From Siderastrea radians (lineage: Eukaryota > Cnidaria > Anthozoa > Scleractinia > Rhizangiidae), in NCBI GenBank assembly GCA_964017195.1, contig OZ024898.1, positions 1,002,501-1,066,500 on the forward strand: a stretch of DNA of 64,000 nt. Direction: 5' to 3'. Both the position numbers and the translations under genes were made by a program. The notes beneath the pieces are model-generated. The model was not told the DNA's origin and did not search any database. It was given only the letters and a program-made list of their open reading frames with translations. Below are positions 11,401-22,900 of this stretch, one piece after another (the first letter of the stretch is position 1; every line of letters starts with the position of its first letter).

Positions 11401-14400
11401 AAAAGGATCGTTTAATTATCAAGAGGACTTAAGTGGCTTTTTTGCTGAGAATTTCTCTTGCATAGGTGTAACGACCGGATGAAGTCATTTCTATACCTAA
11501 ATATGTTTGTTTGTCGACAATTTGAGTGAGTGAGTGAGTGATCGTTTGACTGACTGACTGACTGACTGACTGGCTGACCTACTGGCTGACTGACCTACTG
11601 GCTGACTGACTGAGTGACTGGGTAGCTGAGTGATTGATTTACTAACTGACCGACTGTCTGACTGACCGACCGACCGACCAACCGACCGACTGCACTGACC
11701 ATCAAAAAGCACTTCAAGCTATCAGAGTATAGAAAGGCTGAATCAATGTAATCAGGGACTGATGGAGAGAGAAATACGTTTATCTGAGTGAGGTGCTGGG
11801 AATGAAGGAGATTTGAAGTCATGACCTTGGCTTTTAACCTTTCTGAAGGTTGAAGGGAGTTGGGACCAAGTTTGCAAGTTTAATTGTATTAGAGACTATA
11901 TATCAGAAGGTTTAAGACGGATTCCACTCAACGTTTGAGCAATAAGTGCAAAAAATATTTGCTAAAAAGCTACTCGTAGCATGGTAACCTTTTTAATGCT
12001 TTTGAAACACCTCCCTTTAATTGAATTCAAGCATTCTCGAGAAAATTAATGTCAAATCTCGTAAAAATATGCTAAAAACGGGCGCCATTTTGTTTTGAAC
12101 TGACATGAAGGGTATTTTTAATTGAAATATGGATAACTTCAAATCCAGTTTTTTCTCGTGGGGTCAGCCTGGGAGCAAAAGTATTGATAAGTTCTTCTTA
12201 TCTGTTCTCAAAATGTCACCATGCTGAAAGTATTTTTTGCTATCTTAATTTTTGCACTTACTGCTCAAACGTTGAGTGGAAATCATCTAAAGACTTTGTA
12301 TGAATTCCATGGATACCATCTTTTGCTCAGCAATTAATTAATTTTTTAAAATAGAGCTCCCCAAAATATTACCATTATTAACCTCAATTTAAGTCAAAAG
12401 CAGAAAATATGTGATTTTGAGACCAAAAAATGTGGTCCGTATATACACAATCTAGTTGATGTTAAAATGCAGTTTTGGAGAATTCAGTTGGTACATTTGT
12501 ACCAGATAAAATATAAAAAATTGTTTAAATTACACATTTTGTTTTTTTCGTGAGCTAAATATTTTTATTGCTTTTCTGTTTTTATGCAATTGAGTTACAT
12601 ACCTTGTCAAGAAACTACCAAGGCATGTTTGAATTAAAGGCACTTTTTAAGTTAAGAGATAACCTGATTAAAGTTCTAAATTTAAATTTCTAAATTTTGG
12701 GATTTTGGGTTTTCAACCTCAAATTTTCTGTTCATTTTCCATGATGTACAGGTGTTGATTTGACTTGTGTTTATCTACAATCTTTGATCTTTTGATTTAA
12801 AACAATGAATAATTAATGCTAGCCTCATTTCCAATATGGCACAACATGCATTCAAGTCCTTTGAAGCTTAGGAATTATGCTTGTAAAAATGTTGGACATT
12901 GCATGCTTAACTGCTTCAAAACTGCAAGTCAGACCAAGTATGTAAAAGTTGAAATTATCATTAATCTACAAGTCAATTTAGAATCATTTTCTTTATTATT
13001 TTGCCATGGATTCATTTATCACAAGACAATATAGTTGATTTTTGGTAGTGGGTAATTTTGTCTAAGGTGAAGGCTTTTGTCATTGCCACATTCAGCAAGA
13101 TAGATTGTATTGTATTTTCTATAATATTATAAAGCACGGTAATTCTTGGTTACTCATTTACATATCCATAGATTTGTCGATATTTTGTGGTTTAATAATA
13201 TTATATCTTCTCTGTTTTAGAGCACGACTCATACTGTTTCACAGAATGTTTTTTTTTTCAATTTACCACCAGCTTGTGTACCCCTGGTTTTTCTTTTCAG
13301 TTTTCAGTGTCTACCACAGATTTTTTATTATTAAAAGGACATTACTTTCATCTGTTTATGTCGTATTTCTAACTCCTACACTTAGAAGAAATTCTTTGTT
13401 GAATCACCCTGTGTATTCTAACTCACTGTTTAGTGCACCACTAGTTTACATCCTTTTTGTATTTTCATGTGGTGTGATTCATTGAATTCTTATTCAAACC
13501 AAGAGGCGTATCAATGGCACCTGCTGTCAACATAACAGCAGGGATTACTCTGTTGTCACTCTGTTCCTTTAAAACATAAAATAACATGGATTTCTCTCCC
13601 AATAGTTTTAAATCTTTTTGTGTCTTAACAGTTTGACTTCACATTATCACATAATTACTGGGTGTATTAGTTTTATGATAGCATTATCTAGTCATTTTCT
13701 AATATGAATATGCCATCAAATTTTTTTTGAAAAATCAGAGGGCATATGACTGTGTAGCAAAACACACCCTAGGAGCAAATGTCTCGCTCTCAATTGAAAA
13801 GTGTATGCTCTAATGAGTTGGTCATTAAAAGCCTTTCAAATGGCATATCATGCATGGACATTGAATTTTTATTCAATTATTAGTTTGGAAAACTAGTACC
13901 TCCACCTCACTGTAAATTATAAGGGAATTTAGCCTTTTATTGCCCAATATTAAAATTAACATCCATATTCTCCTAACTATTCTCCTTATACACTTGTATT
14001 TCTTATGTTACCAGTTGGGGGAATTTGATTAAAATTCAAGACATTTAATCATTGGTGATCATTTTCTTTATTCTTGTGACCTGTGCGTTTGATAAAGTAG
14101 TAATGCTGTAAAGAGAATTAAGATGCTTGTCACTATTGGGACTAAAAAGGTTAAGGGAGGATTGGGGCTGATTGATTGCCACATATTTGCTGATTGGGGC
14201 CACATCCCCTCCCTTCATCCTAATTTTTGTGTGTGTGCAACATCTGTTGAATTGTATTTTTTCAGTGGCCAGGGTTAGTTTTATTTCTTTTTTAAAGTTT
14301 TTATTGGTCAAATCAGAACTTTTTGTTATTACTTGGTATATAGTTTCCTTTATATTAAGTAGTTCAATTTTCAATGCAGGAAATAGCATCTCAGAGAACC

Positions 14401-16925
14401 TTGATTTTAACATTTTCCTTGGGGGAAGGGCATCCCCCTGAACCCCAGTTGACACACCTATGACACAAGGTGTCAAGTTCACTCTCACCACAGTTTCTAA
14501 TTACCGCCCCCCAACCTTGGGTCTACATATCCTTGTGATAATGCCCTTACGGAAATAAGCGTTTCATTCCTGTTAGGGGTAGCTAGCGTGTAATATACTA
14601 CTACCTACATGTAGTTTATGTTAACAACTACGTTGCTGTACGACAGTTGGGTACATGGTATGTCCAGGGGCTTCCACCGAAGGCCAGCCAGCTGCTACAC
14701 CTACCGGTCCCATGGCTGGCAATCCCGCAACCCAGCCATGAGCCCCCACCCACGCAGACTAAGCAGCGGAAATTAGAGAGAGGGAAGGAGAAGGGCTAAA
14801 GAAGTCTCCCAAAGCCCTGAAGATGGCTGGGAATGCTGTCACAGAAACATGCTATGACGCGACTGCAGCAAGCCATCTGAGCAGCCATTGAACAACCAAG
14901 CCACTGACCGATAGACAGCGCAAAAACTTTCTCTTTGTTGTTAATTTAGTTGAAATGCATTTAACATCATTTAAATTCATTTTGTTATTTTCCCTTTATT
15001 TACAGATTTGAGTGAAATAGATGTCAATACATTCCTTGGTCCATTTCTTGATGTCATCAGATCTGAGGATACGACAGGTCCAATCACTGGTGTGGCCCTA
15101 TCTTCTGTCAACAAATTTCTGTCTTATGGACTTGTTGGTATGTGTTCCAAAATCGTAGAAACTAAATTTGATTTTGAGACAGCATTATGGCTTTATAATG
15201 ACGGCTAGTTGGGAGAAAATATATTCTGTATTTAACTCTGCCCAATACAGAATATATTTTGAATTTTTCACTTTTTCAAACCAAAACTGCCTCCTGAAAC
15301 AAACTAAACTCTTTCAGTGCATCAACTTAATTTTTTTCAAACGATGGAGATCGACAAATCAATAGAATAACGTGACAATTAACTTCTTTACCAGGTTTAA
15401 ACTGGAACACAAATGATAGCGCGTGCATTGCAAAATAAAATCTGAAAAGCCAACTGTTTTAAAGAAACATAAGTCTTACGCAGTTTTTAAAGTTTAGCAC
15501 TCACATTTTTGGCAATCTGTCAAGGTAAGTTGCTTGACTGTAGGGATGAATCACATTTCAATAAAGGTTTTTCCAACTATATTACTGAGCAAAAACTAAA
15601 ATTTTGCCGCCGTTTTAGTGAAAAAAAGTTTGAAGTTTGACCTTGGCCACGTTGTCATGACAGTTTTTAAAGCAATCACAAGCCAGCATTTTGAAACGAC
15701 ATTATCGCAAAATAATGCCATCTCAAACGCAATCAAAAGAGACCAGTGGATCATGATAAAGGTCAATAACACTGTGGAGATTCTGTTGTTCCAGAAAATA
15801 TCCATAACCCTCCACAAAGGTTTTTTGGTTTGAACCCCCTTCCCCACCCCAGTGCCTTCGGCCCATTGGCTTTTAGGACCCCTCCCCCCACAGAAGTTCC
15901 ATTTACCATCCTTGGGGTGGATATGGGTATTTTTCTGATGAAATGTAGTGGTTGTAAATTAGGCTGGTGTGACGTTCATAAAATAACAGTGTTTGTTCTC
16001 TCTCTCAGATCCCACCAGTGAAAGTGCGGCATCTGGTATTGAGAATCTTGCCGATGCTGTCACTCATGCAAGATTTGTTGGAACAGACCCGAGTAGCGAT
16101 GAAGTTGTCCTTATGAAGATTCTTCAGGTATCATAAAAGTTTATATTACCAAAATCTTTACTGGTACATGAAGAGTCTGTTAGAGACCTAATATAAATAT
16201 AATATCTGTAGAATTTGAGTTGAGGCACTGTTTTATCATTTGATCTATTTTTGTCAGGTGCTAAGAACGCTACTACTGACACCTGTTGGTGCACACATGA
16301 CAAATGAATCAGTTTGTGAGATCATGCAGTCATGCTTCAGGATTTGTTTTGAAACAAGACTTAGTGGTATGTACATATGCATCTAGTAATTACAGTATTC
16401 TGACTTGACCCTTAAGCCCTTAGAACAGTGATGAAAATGAAATTTCTTTTTACATTATCACTACTGGTTCGAACATTCAAGTAACGAGAATAAAGGAAGT
16501 AATCACTAAAGATAGGATGTCTTGATATTTAGACAAATTCTCATTACTAGTTCCATAACAAATTATGGAGAACAGTATGGAGAATATGCATTTTTATATC
16601 AGGGCTTAAAGGGTTAAAACAGCAACTGAGAACCCAGCGAACTTAAGACATTAATTAACTTTCTCTATATTTCGGCAAATTAAGGAATTCAGTTGCTTTT
16701 TGTTGATCTTCAGAGCTTCTTCGTCGTTCTGCTGAGCAGACCTTGATGGACATGGTACAGCTTTTGTTTTCCAGGTGATAAATTTATTAAATAATACATG
16801 CTAGTTTGGGAGGAGTAGTATAATTTTTGTAAGAGTAATAATTTGCTTATAAATTCCTGTTGTTTTCCAGACTACCTCAATTTAAGGAGGAGTTAAAGTC
16901 AGGAACAGTCCCAAATATAAGAAAG
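8461..16925 (+). CDS. GBF1: GBF1 exons 1-7: DCB dimerisation domain
   Basis: Exons are 8461-8559, 9960-10026, 15006-15137, 16009-16127, 16258-16366, 16714-16774 and 16871-16925. Exon 1 encodes [18 protein letters not shown], matching the animal start (KNIYIIQGEINIVV-like). Exon 2 gives [16 protein letters not shown]. Exon 3 contains [11 protein letters not shown] and [10 protein letters not shown], and exon 4 [20 protein letters not shown]. Exon 5 has [13 protein letters not shown]. These are hallmark DCB (dimerisation and cyclophilin-binding) segments. Intron 2 (10027-15005) is 5 kb and repeat-filled. Exon 1 uses a different frame from the longest open frame at that place (8393-8578), so frame-based gene calling would miss it. 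Confidence 0.92.
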
Positions 16926-19900
16926 GTCAGTTAAATATCTTTGACTGTCGTCCTTATCATCATCATGGTTAACTGTGACCCCCTCCACAGGTCATTGTCC
17001 TTCATTTAGTAGGCATCAGCCTTGGTCTCCTACGTGAGGTAGTGTCTCAATTTGACTGCCATAGAACTACTGTAGGGGTCCACTACACATACAAGCTCTC
17101 TAGGACAGATGCCATGGCCATCAAGCCTAAGGCATCTCATTCCAAGTTTGGCTGAGACTCATGTGGGAACAGTGTTTTTTTTTTTCCAAAAATCATGTGC
17201 ATGCTGCTATTAACTCAAAATTATGTTCACTGGTAGAGTAATGTTTATTGTATCTTTCTAGGTGTTCAAAAGGGCTGGTGCCATTTCTACCGGGAAAAGG
17301 AAAAAACACATCTCACCTAAACCAAGAAGAGCTCACCAAGAAGAGGTTCCTCTTGCATCAACGGCAACCACACCAACAGCAGCAACAACAACAACACCCT
17401 CACCACCAACAAGCACTGAACCACAACCAGAGGTCAGAAAAATTGAAGAGCAAGTAAAGGAGGAAGTTGAAGAAGATCTTGACACTGAAACAAAAGAAAA
17501 TGAAGATTCTGTTAACGAGGAAGCCACTGAGAGACCAGAGGTGATATCTGAGGGGGCCATCTCTGATGGGGACTCAGAGAAGCCTGTTGAAGAGTGTGCC
17601 GACACCACAGAGCCCCTGACTAAGGAAGAACCATCAGTCGCATCACAGCTAATGAGTGGCGAGGGTGAAGGAGATAATTTGAGCGTTGAAGGATTAGTTA
17701 TGTCTGAAGATGAACGTGAAGGGCGATGTGACAAGATTGTGGATCAGGTAGGAGTTAAACCTGCTGTGTGATGTTGACTTGTTTGTTTTTTCCATGAAAT
17801 CTTGATAAATCAAACTGTTTGTAATATTACTTTGTGAAAAGTTTAACTACATGTACAGCAATAGGATGAAGGAGGCAAAATTGATTTAGTTCATGTTTGA
17901 GAAATTAAGGGCGCGTTCTTTTAGGACTATTCCGGAATAGGAATACTCGGAATAGACGGTATTTGTGTTCTTTTGGGAGCGATTCCGTTTTCGGAATGAA
18001 CGGAATATCATTCCGTTCATTCTGCTCCCGATAGCAGAATGAACAGAATGAAAGGAATAAGGTTTACTCGGAATAGCCAGAATACGTGTTCTTTTGGGAA
18101 TTTTTGGTGGGAAATCCTACGCGGCCGCCTGTGCGTGCGCAGACATAGCAGTTCTCAGTTCACCTCCGCCATGGGTATTCTGTTTTCAGAAGAAGCGTTC
18201 TTTTCGAAATTGAAATTCCGTGTATTCTGTTATTCCTAAACCGGAATAAGAATAGCCAGAATAGTCCCAAAAGAACGCACCCTAAGTTTAACAGGATTTT
18301 GAGTTAACAGTGGTACTAGTTATAAACCAAGACGGTGCTGTAAATGTTAGAGAGTAGTTCACTGAGAACTGGCCATTCCTAGAATCAGAGTCAGTATACC
18401 AAAACTACAATGTATTGCATTCAGTTTCAAACAAAAAATTCATTTTATTTTCTATTTTATTTTTTGCAATTTCAACTTGCATGAAAAAAAAATGTATGTG
18501 GAAAGAAAGCCCTTCATTTGTTTCTTAGCAAGCACCCACTTTGAAAAGGTGTCACACTGTTTGACTCTCGTGTTTTTCCTATACTTCTTATAGAGCTATG
18601 TCACGGATAACGCATCTTGAAAAAATTGGCAAGTTTTTTCAAGTTTGTCATTCGTAATCCTTCTGAATCTTCCTCAGTCGTGACCATCCTTGTTTAGTTT
18701 TAGTTTAATTTTACTTCTTTGTTGTTTTTATACCTTAGAAAACTACTATTTTGAGGTTTCCTTTAATGAGAGAATAATTTTGTCAGATCAGAAAAATGAA
18801 TGAAAATGCCATGACATAGTTCCTTTAACCTGCATAGCACTGAATACAGTTCATTGCACTTGGTAATTTAACTAGGATGCTGATCAACTCTCACAGCTGT
18901 AAATTATTTATTTCCTGCTTTTTGGCTTCCTCTCGTAGGGAACAGGTTCATGTTTTTTTGTCGATTTTATGATAGCGTGCTTCTTCAAGGCAAAGTGCTT
19001 AACTGAAATGTTAACCCTTTCACTCCCAGAGTCAGTTGTGGAGACTTAGGTGATTCTAACTTCTGAGTCTGTGAACGAAATCCTATGGTGTGACCAATCA
19101 AATGAAACCTCTTCAGCAGTACTTTCACATGGCATTATTGATATTTTACAAAACGAAATTTGGGATTCGTCTTCAATTTTGATGTTAAACACTCTTGGGA
19201 GTGAACGGGTTAATCAAGGAAGTGTGACTTGCTGACAACCATATCTGTGTAATTAACCACTGATTAGGATGGCCAGGAAAGCATTGCTAGCACCCTTATG
19301 ACAGAGGAAGATAACGATGATGGTAAAGAAATCATGGGAAGCACAGCGTCATTAGAAACAGTAGAATCAGAAGACTTGTCTGAAATAACAGAGGGCAGCC
19401 AACCAGAATTAAACATACAACAAGATGACTATGTCAACCCTCGTGGAGTGCGCTTCACACCCCAAGAACCTGTCAAAGAGGGTAATGAAAGTTAACTAGT
19501 CACTACTACCTTTAAATGTGACCTTTTCGCAACCTTAAACTCCTTTTATAAACCTTTGGATTTTGTACATAATTTCATCCCTTGCCTTTAATACAGCCAA
19601 TCAGATCCCTGGAATGGTGTTGCATAATTAGCTAGGTGCTGTAAATTGTGCTGGAATGCTAAGCTTTATGTATGTATGTAGTCTATATGTTTCTGTAGTA
19701 CTTGCATCGTAAAGAACACATCTTTGGATCTTCCTCGGGAATCTTGGAAGACAACAGAGTGACACTCTGCAATCTTTGGAAATTTTTCAAAAAATTACCT
19801 GGAAACAGCTTTAAGTACTTTTAAAAGAAATTGTAAGTGTAACCTTTATACTGAAATCGCACGGGGCATGACTTTTTGTCAAGGGATAAAAAATATGCAG

Positions 19901-22900
19901 TGATTTCTCGTTGTATTCTTTGAATATCGGTTTTTTCGTGTATGCGAACTCACCTAAAAGTCGTCGTAATACTGAAAAAGCAAACAAAACAAAACAATCG
20001 TGGGATATCTTGTGGTGTACGACTTGAAAAGCAGTGCATAACCGCGAGTATATATTTCATGGTAGGTGCTGGTCCCCTGGTTCCTTATGGATTACCGTGC
20101 ATCCGAGAGCTGTTCAGATTTCTTATTTCTCTCATCAACCCACATGACAGGTACGTTTGGAGAACAAATCCGATCATTCTCATTTCTGGGACCCCCCCCC
20201 CTCCCACCTACCCCTCCCCTAATCCAACATTTTCTCCTTATTATCACAAGTTTAGAGAAAAATGTTGAGTTAGGGGAGGGGTAGGTCCAACAAATCATTT
20301 AACAAACATTTTTTAAATGGCGCGCCAAAGCAATGTAAAAAAGTATTGTTATGTGATGTGCGTTCTGATTGTTTTAATACATGGTTTTAGATGAGGTTAT
20401 GTTCACTCGGGTATTGCATATACCTTTTAATGACAAAGGAAACAGTCGTATTTTTCTTCAAATACATGTAGTGAAGCCCGCGATGTGGGAATCGAGAATG
20501 GCAATGTCTTTGTTTAAGAAAATCAACGAACGATTGTTCGCAGTCTAATAATAAATTGACAGCGCATTTGTCTTATTGTTTTTCTTGGTGTTTTCTCATC
20601 GTTTCCGTACCCGATTCTGCCCTTTGACCCTTTAAGCCCCAACAGCGACAAGCAACTAATTTCTCCTTACAGTATCACTACATGATCAAACATACAGGTC
20701 ACGAGAAGAAAGGACCACCAAAGATACCATGTCTTGATGTATTTGCAAACTCTTCCAATATTATACCTGCCAAGTGTCACGCCTAAGGCGTGATTGTCAC
20801 GCCTGCGGATCGAAAACTGCGATCTCACGCCTACTCACGCCTGCGTTCCCATTTCTCACGCCCGGTGGAAAAGTTTGAGCCTTTACAGCCTTAAGCGACT
20901 CATTTGAAAAAAAAAAAAAGTATTTAAATAAACTCGAACTAATGCGAGAAAATAATGATCTTACTTTCGCGAAATCTCGGATTTTAGTAGAGAAAGCCAC
21001 TGGAGACATGGTCATACTCGATTAAATGATCAAAGCATCGGTTTACTGGCCATAAATCGGAACGTCTTCGGAACGGCTTTGGAAATCTTCGGACGTCTTC
21101 GGAAATCGTCTGACATCTTCGGATATTATCGGTCCCCTACGAAAAATCTTGACACTCTCAGGATAAAAATGTCACGCCTATGAATCACAAAAAGTTGGCA
21201 AGTATACAACATGTACATTAGAAATGTATGGAGAACAGTGAGGAGAATGTGCATGTTGATACTGGGGGTTAAAGAGTTAAGTCAGTGTCTCCTGTGGTCG
21301 TCTGGTCGACTTGACAGTTCGATAAATTCATCACTTTGCGACATCATCTCGTTTGCAGCATCATCTCGTTGACTGTTCCTATCTTTTTAAGCTGAATTCC
21401 CGACTATGAAACTTTTCCATGAGGACCATTCATTACAGTCAATTCTGTTATTCCGAAAACCGCTGGGACCAAAAAAATTGCCCTTATTGACAAGGTGTCC
21501 ATGATAAACAGGTAAATTTGTACTAACAGGATGTTTGGGGGTTCTAAACTTTAATAGGCAAAAATTAACCAGGCGTTGCTATATTAGAAACCAGGATCCC
21601 ACTGTCTTCATTTTACGCACTGCATTCTGGGATTGGTAGACGTGCCGCATTTATTTGAAAACCGAAACATGGCTACAAGACTGGATCGTTTTGTCGAAAA
21701 ATCTTATGAATTACAACGGCAATGTGCCGTTTCCAACGCTTGTGGGTTCGTCAGTGGTTTGTTCTACTATTTTCTAAAAGCCGTCGGTGAACCTGTCGAA
21801 CTCGAGTATGGCTTGAAAGAAGTGTACGGAGAGTTCATCGAACATGTTTGGATCAGGCAAGGAGACAGGAATATTGACTCGATATACTGTGAGGACCTTT
21901 CTACTGAAAAACAAAAAGAAATTAACGTAGACGCCCGTTATGTTTCCAATCCATCGCCCGTAGCATTGATGATGATGGCTGGAATTACACAATCCGTAAC
22001 CCCAATATGCTGGTATGCACAAGCTGAGAATTACAAAAAGCTCGCACATTTAGCCGTCAAGAAACCAGAACTTTTGGACTTCCGCAACGCCGTACAGAAA
22101 ATGACTCACGACATATACGGAACCTGTGTTGAATTACCTCCAAATGACGAGTGCTGGGGTTGCCAAAGGAAAGTGCCGTTAAAGAGCTGTAGCCGTTGCC
22201 TTGTTGCCCAGTATTGCGGTCAGTTATGTCAGCGTCAAGAATGGTACATGCATAAGGGAGTGTGCATTAAAGGCTCCTTCCCACGCAGACCTCCCGCAAA
22301 TGCCCTTTATTAAGAAGGATAATTTTTTTCTTGTTATGCATGACATTTTGTTTATTCAATTTTACTTTTTAATAATGCTTATGTTTGTCTATTTGAATTG
22401 TAACTTTTTTAAGCTGTGAGTTATAACCCAGGAGACCGTGTTTTACATACAGTATACGTACTGATTCCAAATGAATCCGGTCCAAAAGTGAAGTTGAGGA
22501 GGTCTGTATTAAATGTTACCATTGCTTTCTTGTATTCCTTTTTTGAGAGTCTGTGAGTCTGCAGAACATGGTGGAACTTGACGAGATCTTGTGCTTGCAG
22601 AGGCATTTTTTGCAGTGTGCAATAAATGTGTGCAAAGCAAACTTGCCTATGCAATGTATGCTTCTACAAGTTGGTTGTGCATAGAATACATACGAGGCAG
22701 CTAATCCGGTGTGTCCTTGCATGATCTCTGGCTGAATTCATCGTTTTGGTGACAAATTGAAACAAATGACATAATTTCAAAGATGTTTAGTTGTCTTCAT
22801 ACAAAACTAGGCCAAGGAACGTAAAGCTCATATGCCTCCATGTGTTATCTCAGTCACATGTAAACAAAGGCTTTAGGGTCAAATATTGGGACCTGATTCA

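Noticed and set aside
11497..11822. Ser/Gln/Val-repeat frames on the minus strand
   Set aside because: Products of the TGAC/GAGT tetranucleotide array, no domain.
13105..13485. 126-codon hydrophobic frame that might be a membrane protein
   Set aside because: T-rich intron DNA gives Phe/Leu/Ile/Tyr by chance; there is no family resemblance, and it lies within GBF1 intron 2.
14045..14491. 148-codon frame on the minus strand
   Set aside because: Covers a partial family A MITE and unrelated intron DNA; no domain seen.
17333..17734. 133-codon open frame on the minus strand
   Set aside because: Antisense shadow of GBF1 exon 8, whose plus-strand frame is phase-compatible with its neighbours.
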